Source: Oscillospiraceae bacterium | GTDB lineage: Bacteria; Bacillota; Clostridia; Oscillospirales; CAG-272 | DNA: 37,976 bases | Assembly (NCBI GenBank): GCA_015065215.1 | Contig: SVQT01000019.1 | Span: 1-37,976 of the forward strand | Direction of reading: 5' to 3' | In this document: positions 8,433-15,886 of the stretch, in pieces | How positions within the stretch are numbered: the first letter of the stretch is position 1 | How the letters are laid out: every line of letters starts with the position of its first letter | Made by a program: the position numbers and the translations under genes | The notes under the pieces: generated by a model | Told to the model about the DNA's origin: nothing | What the model saw: the letters and a program-made list of their open reading frames with translations, nothing else | The model's database searches: none

Positions 8433-8453
8433 GAAAAAGCCCCCGAACGGGGC
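8433..8453 (-). terminator. Rho-independent terminator (second of a pair)
   Basis: On the minus strand the stem GCCCC/GGGGC (8439-8453) is followed directly by TTTTTCTT. It lies downstream of the regulator gene and insulates the phased-box promoter. Confidence 0.75.
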
Positions 8454-8464
8454 GAGAAAAACCA

Positions 8465-8498
8465 AAAAGAGGACGACATACACTCGCCGTCCTCTTTT
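8465..8498 (-). terminator. Rho-independent terminator of the regulator gene
   Basis: An 11-bp perfect stem, AAAAGAGGACG (8465-8475) with CGTCCTCTTTT (8488-8498), lies just after the stop codon of the LuxR-type gene. T runs flank it on both strands, so it could act in both directions. Confidence 0.8.
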
Positions 8499-8501
8499 TT
8501 A

Positions 8502-9440
8502 TTATCTGTACGCCAGGGCCAGCAGCTCTTCTCTGCCGGAGACCTCGAATTTTTCGTAAAGATGTGTCAGATGCGTTTTAACGGTGTTCTCCGATACGTG
8601 CAGTATGGCGGCGATCTCCTTGCGGCTCTTGCCATCCAGCACGATCTCCAGCACCTCCTGCTCCTTTGCAGTCAGCACTGTGCCCTCCGGCAGCTTTTCC
8701 AACACCGTCTGCAGCTTTTGAGCACTCGACAGCGAATCCACCACCACGATGGAGGCGGGGGGCACGTCGCTGATGCGGATATAATCCTGCAGCATCCAAT
8801 AGATGAACAGAAATACCGTCGCGCTCATCAGATAAGATACGGACAAAAACTCAAAATTCCAGGTAATGAGCTTTTCCACGATCCACATGCCGATATTGCC
8901 GATCACAACGGCAAACATCAGCCAAATCAGCTTTTGCGACGTGGCACAGCGTTTTTTCAGCGAGATGCCGATCACGATCGGCATCGTCACAAAGTAAGCC
9001 AGCACGTAGATCAAATTAGCGGGGTGCAAAAAGCCGTATTCCTTGATCAGCTTGGCGGCACCGTCCGCCTGCACCAGCTCAACACTCTTGTAATACCAAT
9101 CCAGATGCCCTGTGGTCAGCACCATCGCAAACATCACCATTGCCGCGCCCACGAGCATGTAGGATACCCATTTTTTATAGGTAAAGCCACAAAGCTTTGA
9201 AATGATCATAAACATACAAAGCGGCACAAACACCTGACCGAAATAAGCGATCTTATTTGCTAATAGTGCAAACTCCACCGTTTGGGAAAGTGAAAGGAGC
9301 AGATACCCGAGGTTGACCACACAGACAGATAGAAACAATGCAAAAAGCCAGGACTCCTTTTGCTTTTTTTGCACGCACAGATAATACCCGACCGGCAGCA
9401 AAAGCGAGCATGCAAAGATCGCGCTATATGCGATCGTCAT
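8502..9440 (-). CDS. Membrane-bound 7TM-sensor LuxR-type transcription regulator
   Basis: This is a 312-aa protein. Seven hydrophobic helices lie at about 4-21, 32-50, 64-82, 91-109, 139-160, 169-187 and 199-217, the layout of the histidine-kinase 7TM N-terminal sensor (HisKA_7TM type). After a 35-residue linker comes a complete GerE/LuxR helix-turn-helix at 256-312: LTAKEQEVLEIVLDGKSRKE, then IA..L.VSENTVKTHL..LYEK. There is no kinase, receiver or GAF domain, so the protein appears to be a one-component regulator that binds DNA while in the membrane. The ATG at 9440 has AAGGAGGG 7 nt upstream. It is transcribed toward the surface operon but separated from it by two terminators. Control of that operon is inference from position and the phased boxes. 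Confidence 0.85.
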   Translation of the reverse strand: MTIAYSAIFACSLLLPVGYYLCVQKKQKESWLFALFLSVCVVNLGYLLLSLSQTVEFALLANKIAYFGQVFVPLCMFMIISKLCGFTYKKWVSYMLVGAAMVMFAMVLTTGHLDWYYKSVELVQADGAAKLIKEYGFLHPANLIYVLAYFVTMPIVIGISLKKRCATSQKLIWLMFAVVIGNIGMWIVEKLITWNFEFLSVSYLMSATVFLFIYWMLQDYIRISDVPPASIVVVDSLSSAQKLQTVLEKLPEGTVLTAKEQEVLEIVLDGKSRKEIAAILHVSENTVKTHLTHLYEKFEVSGREELLALAYR

Positions 9441-9470
9441 CTACGATCCCTCCTTTCTGTTTTTTGCGGA

Positions 9471-9517
9471 TAGTTTTTATATAAAACTATTATAGCACAA
9501 AAACGCTGCTAAAGCAA
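9471..9517 (-). promoter_or_regulatory. Promoter and possible operator of the 7TM-LuxR gene
   Basis: On the minus strand a TTGCTT -35 (9512-9517), a 17-bp spacer and a perfect TATAAT -10 (9489-9494) are present. Downstream of the -10 a palindrome TAGTTTT-N5-AAAACTA (9471-9489) covers the expected start site and may be an operator. Confidence 0.65.
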
Positions 9518-9602
9518 GAAGATTTTTGAAATAGCGCGCTTCTTCACGGCGCGGGGCTCTATGATCCCCGATTTTTTGCCGCACTTTGACACAAAAGCAA
9601 GA

Positions 9603-9630
9603 TCGGAGGCGAAGCGTTGCTCGCCTCCGA
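9603..9630 (-). terminator. Terminator-like hairpin after the AGCS transporter
   Basis: A 10-bp perfect stem, TCGGAGGCGA (9603-9612) with TCGCCTCCGA (9621-9630), has an 8-nt loop. The minus-strand tail (TCTTGCTTTTG) is only moderately T-rich, while the plus-strand side has TTTTTT. A second weaker hairpin (CGGGG...CCCCG, 9552-9570) lies beyond it. Confidence 0.6.
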
Positions 9631-9635
9631 CTTTT

Positions 9636-11042
9636 TTAGTCCTCCTGCCAGCAGTCCACCGTGTGAGGCAGGTCAATATCCTTTGCAAGGAATTTGGGAT
9701 CCTTCCCCTCCTTCCGCTGTCGCTTATAGTGATCCAGCGTGCGGAAGGCATACTTACCGAGATACAATATCACGGGCATATTGATGATCGCCATCAGCGC
9801 CATCATCACATCCGCAATGCCCCATAGCAGATCGGCGGAAAGACCCGCGCCAAGCAGGATCAGGCCCGAGGCGACCACGTAATACACCGCATTGAAGCAT
9901 TTCCCCGGAACGTGGCCCAGAATATGACTGAGCGCTTGATTAACATAGTAAAGATTGCCGATCAACGTGGTAAAGGCGAAGAGCGCCATGGCCACCGTAA
10001 TGAAGATGGGGCCGAAGCCGCCCAATGCCGTTTGCAGCGCAGCCTGCACATAAGGCGCGCCCGAAAGCGCCGCGGTAGGCTCCACGCCCGAGCAAAGACA
10101 CATAAAGGCAGTTGCAGAGCAGACCAGGATGGTATCGATAAACACCGAAAGCACCTGCACCAGGCCCTGCTTGGCAGGATGGCTGATCTCCGCAGAGGCT
10201 GAGGCGTTGGGGGCAGAGCCCACACCGGCCTCGTTGCTGAACAAGCCTCGCTTAATGCCGTACATCACACAAGAGCCGCCAAAGCCACCGAAAATGGCTC
10301 TGAGATCAAAGGCCTCGGCAAAAATGCGCCCCAACACCGAAGGAAGCACAGACAGATTCAAACACACGATCACAAAAGAGACCAGAATGTAAGAAACGCC
10401 CATAACGGGTACCAAAACACCCGTGATCTGGGTCAGTCGCTTACCGCCGCTGAACATACAGTATGCCACCACCAGTGCCACGATGCCGCCAATGATCCAT
10501 GGCGTGACCGATGCGTTATAAAAGCTATAAGAGGAAAAGGTGGATTGCAGGTTGTAGGAGGCCAGCATATTGAAGCCCACGCCGTAGGTCAGGATCAGAA
10601 GCACCGAAAACACCACCGCCAGCGGGCGACATTTCAGCGCGGTCTCAATGTAATAAGCGGGGCCGCCGTAGCACCCCTGTGCACCTCTCTTTTTATAGAT
10701 CTGTGCCAATGTGCTTTCCACAAAGGCAGAGGCACAGCCGATCAGAGCAATGACCCACATCCAGAACACCGATCCAAAGCCGCCGATGCACAGCGCGGTG
10801 GAAACGCCGATGATATTGCCCGTTCCCACACGGGAGGCTGTGGACACCATCAGCGCACCGAAGGAGGAAACGCCCTTGCCGTCAGCCGGCTTCTCCCCCA
10901 CCACGCGAAGCTGCTCGCGAAGCATCGTGAACTGTACTCCCTTGGTGCGGAAGGTGAAATAGAGCCCTCCCAATATAAGCAAAATGATCAGCACGTAGCT
11001 ATAAAGCGCGTCGTTTGTAACCGAAACGATCTTTTCAAGCAT
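9636..11042 (-). CDS. AGCS-family sodium:alanine/glycine symporter
   Basis: This 468-aa polytopic membrane protein is of normal length for the alanine or glycine:cation symporter family. Seen motifs are the N-terminal TFRTKGVQFTML, GVSSFGALMVSTASRVGTGNI, a conserved YGGPAYYIE segment, KRGLFSNEAGVGSAPNASA, and the terminal TM block ending KYAFRTLDHYKRQRKEGKDP. It should take up alanine, glycine or D-alanine with sodium; which one cannot be told from sequence. The ATG at 11042 has AAAGGAG 7 nt upstream, and a near-consensus promoter lies just before it. It is a single-gene unit, transcribed away from the SDR gene. No glycine riboswitch is present in the short leader. Confidence 0.92.
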   Translation of the reverse strand: MLEKIVSVTNDALYSYVLIILLILGGLYFTFRTKGVQFTMLREQLRVVGEKPADGKGVSSFGALMVSTASRVGTGNIIGVSTALCIGGFGSVFWMWVIALIGCASAFVESTLAQIYKKRGAQGCYGGPAYYIETALKCRPLAVVFSVLLILTYGVGFNMLASYNLQSTFSSYSFYNASVTPWIIGGIVALVVAYCMFSGGKRLTQITGVLVPVMGVSYILVSFVIVCLNLSVLPSVLGRIFAEAFDLRAIFGGFGGSCVMYGIKRGLFSNEAGVGSAPNASASAEISHPAKQGLVQVLSVFIDTILVCSATAFMCLCSGVEPTAALSGAPYVQAALQTALGGFGPIFITVAMALFAFTTLIGNLYYVNQALSHILGHVPGKCFNAVYYVVASGLILLGAGLSADLLWGIADVMMALMAIINMPVILYLGKYAFRTLDHYKRQRKEGKDPKFLAKDIDLPHTVDCWQED

Positions 11043-11071
11043 ATAATTGCTCCTTTATTTTATTCTATGGC

Positions 11072-11101
11072 ATTATACCATTTTGCAGCGTAATTTGTCA
11101 A
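11072..11101 (-). promoter_or_regulatory. Promoter of the AGCS transporter gene
   Basis: On the minus strand a perfect TTGACA (11096-11101), an 18-bp spacer and a perfect TATAAT (11072-11077) lie about 30 nt before the start codon. Confidence 0.75.
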
Positions 11102-11188
11102 GTTAGACGCCACTTTTGTATGCCGTATTCGAATACGCCGCCTGTGCGCTGACTTGGAGCAAGTTTTCTTGCCATCTTATAAAACCTA

Positions 11189-11217
11189 TTGAAAACACAC
11201 TCAAACCATGATATAAT
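11189..11217 (+). promoter_or_regulatory. Promoter of the SDR epimerase-like gene
   Basis: TTGAAA (11189-11194), a 17-bp spacer and a perfect TATAAT (11212-11217) lie about 60 nt before the start codon. Confidence 0.75.
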
Positions 11218-11279
11218 GGGAGAGCCGCACCTTTTCAGCTCTTTATATAGATGCGGATCAAAGGACAAGGAGTGATATG

Positions 11280-12221
11280 ATGTATTCGAACAAAAGAGTT
11301 TTATTGATCGCCGGCGGCGGTACGCTGGGCACCTACGTGGCCGAGGAGCTGCTGCGCCTCGGCGCTTCGGTGGAGGTCATCTGCCCTGAGGAAAAGATCT
11401 CGGATAACGAGCATCTCATTTTCCATCAGAGTATGGCGACCGAGGAGCTTTTGAACGAATTGTTTTCCCAAAAACACTACAACGGTATCGTGAATTTCAT
11501 ACATTACCCCGACCCGAAGGAATATGAAAGGATCCATCCCCTTCTGATCCGGAACACGGATCACCTGATCTTCCTTTCCTCCTACAGAGTATACGCCAAC
11601 GAGCAGCACCCCATCACGGAGGAGGCCCCGAGGCTCACCGATGTGGTCAAGGACCCGGATTTTCTGGAGAATGAAACATATGCCGTGCCGAAGGCGAAAT
11701 GCGAGGATTATCTGCGCCGTGAGCGCGCAGGCGAGCCCTGGACCATCGTTCGACCCGTGATCTCCTTTTCCTGCAAGCGACTGGACCTTTTGCTATATTC
11801 CGGCAAGGATGTGCTGAAATATGCCGAGCGTGGCGAGGAAATGCTGCTGCCGGATACGGTCAAGAACTACACGGCAGGCCTGGATTGGGCAGGCAACTCG
11901 GGCAAGCTGATCGCCAACCTGCTGTTCAAGCCCGAAGCCATTGGAGAGGCCTTCACCGTATATTCGGGCCACGGCCTGACCTGGGGCGAGGTAGCCGACA
12001 AATATAGCGCGCTGACAGGCGTGAAGATCCGTTGGTGCAGCGAAGAGGAATACGTGCAGAGCACACCCAAGATCGTCAAAGAGCCATGGATGTGGAAATA
12101 CGACAGAAAATGGAACCGCGACGTAGATTGCTCCAAGATCCTGCGCGTAACAAAGCTGTCTCAAAAGGATTTTGCTTCTGTTGAGGAAGGCATCCGGCGC
12201 GAGCTTGAAAAATTATCTTAA
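11280..12221 (+). CDS. NAD-dependent epimerase/dehydratase (extended SDR)
   Basis: This is a 313-aa protein from the second of two adjacent ATGs (11277 and 11280); the second has AAGGAG at the better 7-nt spacing. It has an N-terminal Rossmann motif (LLIAGGGTLGTYVAEELL), the active-site serines in FLSSYRVYANE, and the catalytic YxxxK in ETYAVPKAKCE, with a C-terminal substrate part. This is the extended SDR fold of sugar-nucleotide epimerases and dehydratases. The substrate is not evident; relatives of this type are often annotated as sugar or isoflavone-type reductases. It has its own promoter and a strong terminator, so it is monocistronic. Confidence 0.85.
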   Translation: MYSNKRVLLIAGGGTLGTYVAEELLRLGASVEVICPEEKISDNEHLIFHQSMATEELLNELFSQKHYNGIVNFIHYPDPKEYERIHPLLIRNTDHLIFLSSYRVYANEQHPITEEAPRLTDVVKDPDFLENETYAVPKAKCEDYLRRERAGEPWTIVRPVISFSCKRLDLLLYSGKDVLKYAERGEEMLLPDTVKNYTAGLDWAGNSGKLIANLLFKPEAIGEAFTVYSGHGLTWGEVADKYSALTGVKIRWCSEEEYVQSTPKIVKEPWMWKYDRKWNRDVDCSKILRVTKLSQKDFASVEEGIRRELEKLS

Positions 12222-12224
12222 AAC

Positions 12225-12253
12225 AAAAAAGGCACCCGTGGGGTGCCTTTTTT
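12225..12253 (+). terminator. Rho-independent terminator of the SDR gene
   Basis: The stem GGCACCC/GGGTGCC, extended by A6/T6, lies just after the stop codon and ends in TTTTTTGTTTT. Confidence 0.9.
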
Positions 12254-12281
12254 GTTTTGCAAAAATCCATATTGTTTGAAG

Positions 12282-12518
12282 TTACCATTGTTTGTTCCCA
12301 TCAAAATATTCCTGAAGCATGATTTTTTTCTTTTCCTCATTCAGCTCCTCGATCCTTTTGTTTGCATTATTGTATTGAATGATTCCCACAATCAGCAAAG
12401 GCCAAAGGAAAAAGAAAGACACTACCATCATAATGCAAGCGGAGCTCTTTTCGCTCTCGGCTTTTTTTATTTTGCTATCGATCTCTGCAAGCTGCAGGTC
12501 TTTGTTCATATTATACAT
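12282..12518 (-). CDS. Small membrane protein with coiled-coil flanks
   Basis: This is a 78-aa protein. The N-terminal part (LQLAEIDSKIKKAESEK) and C-terminal part (NNANKRIEELNEEKKKI) are charged helices. They flank one hydrophobic hairpin (ACIMMVVSFFFLWPLLIVGI), as in small helix-TM-helix proteins. The ATG at 12518 overlaps the TGA of the upstream 84-aa gene (TGATG), so translation is coupled. A further ATG lies three codons on. I know of no function. It is co-transcribed with the BamE-like gene under the XRE-type operators. Confidence 0.7.
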   Translation of the reverse strand: MYNMNKDLQLAEIDSKIKKAESEKSSACIMMVVSFFFLWPLLIVGIIQYNNANKRIEELNEEKKKIMLQEYFDGNKQW

Positions 12519-12772
12519 CACCAATTAGACACGTCCAGATTTTCCGAAGAAAATTGAACGACCTCCCCGTTTTTAGTAAATATAATAACCTTTCTATAAA
12601 TCGTACCACCTCTGAAAATACCCTTCCAGACACTGTTTGACCAAGTGAGGATCCCGTTTTCCAATGTACCCACACAGGAATCCGGGCATCCCGCGATCTG
12701 AATGAATTCCGCAATAGGCATATTAGGATAAATAGCATTGAATGCTTGGCGCATAGTATTGATATTTGACAC
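12518..12772 (-). CDS. Small SmpA/BamE-like protein
   Basis: This is an 84-aa protein using a GTG start at 12772, chosen because GGGGAGG lies 7 nt upstream; longer frames start inside the operator. The sequence MPIAEFIQIAGCPDSCVGTL...GILTWSNSVWKG, then VIIFTKNGEVVQFSSENL, follows the pattern of SmpA/BamE-type folds: a short helix with a G.P turn, two strands and F..GkV. That assignment is tentative. It has no signal peptide, so it is not an outer-membrane lipoprotein. It is the first gene of the two-gene unit read from the near-perfect promoter at 12821-12849. Confidence 0.7.
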   Translation of the reverse strand: MSNINTMRQAFNAIYPNMPIAEFIQIAGCPDSCVGTLENGILTWSNSVWKGIFRGGTIYRKVIIFTKNGEVVQFSSENLDVSNW

Positions 12773-12796
12773 AGATCCGCCTCCCCATTTTTGCAC

Positions 12797-12816
12797 TTGC
12801 ACCTATATGGGTGCAA
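12797..12816. promoter_or_regulatory. Operator 1, TTGCAC-N8-GTGCAA
   Basis: The dyad TTGCAC-N8-GTGCAA covers the start-site region of the minus-strand promoter at 12821-12849. An extra half site TTTGCAC precedes it at 12790-12796. It matches operator 2 in half-site sequence and spacing. Confidence 0.7.
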
Positions 12817-12820
12817 AATA

Positions 12821-12849
12821 ATTATAGCACGACTCTATAATAATGTCAA
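12821..12849 (-). promoter_or_regulatory. Consensus promoter of the two small genes
   Basis: On the minus strand a perfect TTGACA (12844-12849), exactly 17 bp of spacer and a perfect TATAAT (12821-12826) are present. Operators flank it on both sides. A promoter this strong is expected to be kept off by a repressor. The plus-strand TATAAT at 12836-12841 may serve the XRE gene. Confidence 0.85.
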
Positions 12850-12852
12850 GAG

Positions 12853-12876
12853 TTTTGCACCAAAATAAGTGCAAAA
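12853..12876. promoter_or_regulatory. Operator 2, TTTTGCAC-N8-GTGCAAAA
   Basis: An 8-bp dyad with an 8-bp gap lies directly upstream of the minus-strand -35 box and just before the ribosome site of the XRE gene. Its half sites and spacing are the same as operator 1, 58 bp away centre to centre. Confidence 0.75.
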
Positions 12877-12892
12877 AAATGGAGGAATTAAG

Positions 12893-13120
12893 ATGAATGC
12901 TGAATATGAAAAAAACGTGGGCAATAATATCCGGAAAATAAGAGAAGAAGCAAAAATGACGCAGGACATATTGGCGACAAGGCTTCAGCTCCTGGGTTGC
13001 GACATAACAAGAAGCGCTGTCGCCAAAATCGAAGTCGGACAGCGGCATATCTATCCCGACGAAATAAGATTAATAAAGGAAATCTTAAACACGACCTTTG
13101 AAAGGATCTTTTACGAGTGA
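12893..13120 (+). CDS. XRE-family small DNA-binding regulator
   Basis: This 75-aa protein is almost entirely a Cro/C1-type helix-turn-helix: NIRKIREEAKMTQDILATRL, then DITRSAVAKIEVGQRHIYPD, then LIKEILNTTFERIF. The ATG at 12893 has GGAGG 7 nt upstream; an upstream GTG in the same frame lies inside operator 2 and is rejected. It is divergent from the two small genes and separated from them by two matching dyads, so it very probably represses that promoter and itself. It has no sensor domain; what relieves repression is unknown. Confidence 0.88.
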   Translation: MNAEYEKNVGNNIRKIREEAKMTQDILATRLQLLGCDITRSAVAKIEVGQRHIYPDEIRLIKEILNTTFERIFYE

Positions 13121-13288
13121 TCCGCTTGTGAGAACATGAATGCGAACATATCTCTGTTGCCGTTACCTCATCAGTCTGCTCGCGGGGCGCGTGCGACCGA
13201 TTTGGATACAGATCCATCAGTCACGATCGCAGGCTCCGAAGTGTGAAGGGCCAAATTCAACGTTGAAACGGCACTATGATCTGTACCA

Positions 13289-15523
13289 TCACCGTCTCCG
13301 GATAATTTTATAGCTTCCCGTCACGACCGATTTTGATCCTTCTCCGTCTTCAAAGCAGAACGGCGAATGCATTTCGGCAATTGCACGGATCTCCTTCGGA
13401 AGCTCAACATCGAAAACGATGCTCTCGCCTTCACGTCGCCACGATACCGATATTTTGCCTTGCGGTGCAATATAATAAGCCGATGCGTGATCAAGAGCGT
13501 CAATAAACGAGGGGACAAGTGTTATCTCCTTCACATTCTTCTTATTTGGGTTGAATCGAATACCCGCAATGCACTTGATAAACCATGCGCTGATATCTCC
13601 CCAAAAATGATGGTTCATAGAGCTCACGCTATCGGGCTTAAAATTCTCCCAAAGCGTGGTAGCGCCGCGCCTGAGCCAGTTGCCATAGGAGGGGTAATCC
13701 TCACGTGTGATCATCCGAAAGGCAAGATCACTGTATCCAAAACGGGTCAGAACGTGAAAGATCACTCTGCCGCCCAGTACACCCACGTCGATATGGTCGT
13801 CACAGGCATGGATCATTTCCAGAAGCCGATCAAAAGCGGCCTTTTCCTCTGTGCGCTCAAATACCCCATAGTATAGACACATTGCTTGAGAGGTCTGGCA
13901 GCTGCCGATCGCGCACATACCGTGAAGATCGATCAAATTTTCACGAATCGCCGCCCTGTATCTTTTCGCCTCACCGCGCGCATATGCGGCATCTTCGCTC
14001 ATATTTACAGCATCCAGCATCACCGCTGTCTTTTCGGCAATATCCATAGCCATCACGGTATCCGTAAGGATCAAAGGAGCCTTGGGCTTCCCTCCGCCGA
14101 CGGGACACCAATCGCCAAGACCAATAGCCAACAAGCCGTTCCCGTCGCAACGAATCCTCAAATACCGCAAATAAGTCAAAAGGGAGGGCGCGGACTCGGT
14201 GATCATATCGGTCTCACCGCGATAAATATATGTATAATATGGGATCCACGCCAGAACAGAGTCCCAAGCGGGACCGTTACCCCAATCAAAGCCCCACCCT
14301 GCCGTGGGAACGATACCCGGAAGCGCTCCGTCCTCACGTTGTGCCTTACAAATATTCCGCATCCATTCGCGATAGTTTCTTTCCGGATCAAAATTCATCA
14401 GCGCCGCCTCGCAGGAAAGCGCCGCATCTGCCGTCCAGCCGTTCTTCTCGCGTTGCGGACAATCGGTGGGAAAATGGTGGAAATTTGACACGATACTACG
14501 CCGTGTGATTTCCTGAAGCTTTGTTGCTATATAGTCGGAGCAGTTAAAATCTCCCCGTGTATACAACTCGGTATGATAAACAAGATACGTAAGGAGCTCT
14601 TTTGTAGCCTGCTCCTCCGTAATTCCGCTCACCTTTACATAACGGAAGCCGTGATAGGTGAACGTGGGCTGATATACTTCAGTACCAATACCCTTGCAAA
14701 CGTAGGTGTCTTTATGTACAATGTTTTTATCGCGTTCCCACATATCACGAACGAACCAGATCTGCGCAAGATTGAGTTCTCCGTCTTTCAAGGAATCGGC
14801 GTATCTTAATTCAATTTTTTGCCCCTGCGCTCCGTTAATACGCAAACGGCATACACCGGCATGAGATATGCCAAAATCGTAAATATAACCGTCCTCGCAC
14901 TTGATAATTTGGGCAGGTTCGATCTCACGCTCTTTCGTGATGAGAGCGATATCCGCCAAACGCAATTCACCCTTTGGCGCCGCTGCGGGCATAGCGTTTT
15001 TCCAGTCGGAATCGTCAAATCCTACCCTGTTCCAACCCTCGATCTCAAAATTCGCGTCGTAGTATTCTCCGAAACGGTAATCATCGCTTCGGATCGGCGA
15101 CGGTGCAATTTTAAAGGCTTCGTCACTGTAGAGCAAAACCCGTTGTCCCTGCGTCACAGTCATAGCAAGCATGGGCGCGCTTCTGAAATCGGCCTTGTCA
15201 AAACCCCAAATATAACCGCCGGGGTTATTCTGAAACCCGTTGCCAAGCACAAGTCCGATCACATTTTCGCCCGAATCGAGCACAACGTCGTATTCATCGT
15301 AATATATGTAGTCGTCTGTGTTGCTGATATAGGGAGACAAAAAGCCTTTGGTTATTTTCGTTCCGTTGAAATATAGCTCGTAGAATCCGCATACCGCAAC
15401 GGTGATCCTGACTGTGACAGGATGATCCGAATGAAAGCTCCGCCTGAAATAATATGCCGGCACGCTGTTTTCGAAGGTATTATAATTCTCGGATGCTCTG
15501 ATAAAGTATTGTTTTGAAAGCAT
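13289..15523 (-). CDS. Alpha-L-rhamnosidase, GH78
   Basis: This 744-aa protein has no signal peptide and is therefore cytosolic. The N-terminal beta domains (CGFYELYFNGTKI, PYISNTDDYIYYDEYDV, LGNGFQNNPGG) match those of GH78 enzymes. The (alpha/alpha)6 catalytic domain holds DCPQREKNGWTADA at 354-367. Its D354, E359 and D366 have the spacing of the three acidic residues known in Bacillus GH78 enzymes. The later motif TTLWE...SMNHHFWGDISAWF carries the expected further glutamate. The predicted reaction releases terminal alpha-L-rhamnose from glycosides taken up by the cell. The ATG at 15523 has GGGAGGAG 5 nt upstream. Its promoter lies inside repeat A1. No rhamnose uptake or catabolic genes are adjacent, which is unusual. 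Confidence 0.92.
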   Translation of the reverse strand: MLSKQYFIRASENYNTFENSVPAYYFRRSFHSDHPVTVRITVAVCGFYELYFNGTKITKGFLSPYISNTDDYIYYDEYDVVLDSGENVIGLVLGNGFQNNPGGYIWGFDKADFRSAPMLAMTVTQGQRVLLYSDEAFKIAPSPIRSDDYRFGEYYDANFEIEGWNRVGFDDSDWKNAMPAAAPKGELRLADIALITKEREIEPAQIIKCEDGYIYDFGISHAGVCRLRINGAQGQKIELRYADSLKDGELNLAQIWFVRDMWERDKNIVHKDTYVCKGIGTEVYQPTFTYHGFRYVKVSGITEEQATKELLTYLVYHTELYTRGDFNCSDYIATKLQEITRRSIVSNFHHFPTDCPQREKNGWTADAALSCEAALMNFDPERNYREWMRNICKAQREDGALPGIVPTAGWGFDWGNGPAWDSVLAWIPYYTYIYRGETDMITESAPSLLTYLRYLRIRCDGNGLLAIGLGDWCPVGGGKPKAPLILTDTVMAMDIAEKTAVMLDAVNMSEDAAYARGEAKRYRAAIRENLIDLHGMCAIGSCQTSQAMCLYYGVFERTEEKAAFDRLLEMIHACDDHIDVGVLGGRVIFHVLTRFGYSDLAFRMITREDYPSYGNWLRRGATTLWENFKPDSVSSMNHHFWGDISAWFIKCIAGIRFNPNKKNVKEITLVPSFIDALDHASAYYIAPQGKISVSWRREGESIVFDVELPKEIRAIAEMHSPFCFEDGEGSKSVVTGSYKIIRRR

Positions 15524-15572
15524 TTTTACTCCTCCCCTTTTTTCAACGATCTGGCTTCATATTATCCATCGA

Positions 15573-15827
15573 TATTATAACAAATCAATTTGTATCTGAC
15601 AATACCTTACGGGAAAATCGCGTTTTTTTAAGTATAATCATTTAACATTTGGCAAGAGTGAAAAAGGGACAAAGCCCTCACAAAAATGTGAGAATTCTGC
15701 CCCCCAAAATGTGGTTTTTAAGTTCAATTCCTGCTCGCACGGTGAAAAGCGGCAAATGCATCTTTTTATTTTCACTTGAAAAATGGCATGAAGAACCCCC
15801 GGGAGCCGCCACGGCTCCCGGGGGTTC
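15573..15827 (-). repeat. Interspersed repeat A, copy 1, with outward promoter and terminator-like hairpin
   Basis: Copy A1 closely matches A2 (18594-18850): the 64 bp at 15712-15775 differ from 18736-18799 at only four positions. In minus-strand order it holds a 16-bp perfect hairpin (15793-15827, GAACCCCCGGGAGCCG with its complement), the box GTTCAATTCCTGCTCGCAC (sense on plus), an imperfect CCCTCAC/GTGAG hairpin, and a promoter TTGTCA-N17-TATAAT (15597-15602 / 15574-15579). That promoter reads out into the rhamnosidase gene. No open reading frame in it looks real. Confidence 0.8.
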
Positions 15828-15833
15828 GTGACC

Positions 15834-15883
15834 TGCATCTATTTCGGTCACATAATATGGGGCGTGTGACCGAAATAGATGCA
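15834..15883. repeat. Perfect 19-bp inverted repeat
   Basis: TGCATCTATTTCGGTCACA (15834-15852) and its exact complement (15865-15883) flank a 12-bp loop. It sits 3 bp after the stop codon of the DUF2971 gene and could act as a terminator or mRNA-stabilising hairpin. The TGCATCTATTTyGG box recurs at the junctions of other repeat copies in this window. Confidence 0.8.
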
Positions 15884-15886
15884 CGA

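Noticed and set aside
11043..11095. Glycine riboswitch before the AGCS symporter
   Set aside because: The leader from predicted start to ATG is only about 25 nt, too short for an aptamer.
13121..13288. Stretch between the XRE gene and rhamnosidase resembling block B2 near 26822 (TGCGAACA.AT..CTGTTGC)
   Set aside because: Similarity covers only about 30 bases with several mismatches. It could be a decayed repeat copy but is not firm enough to list.
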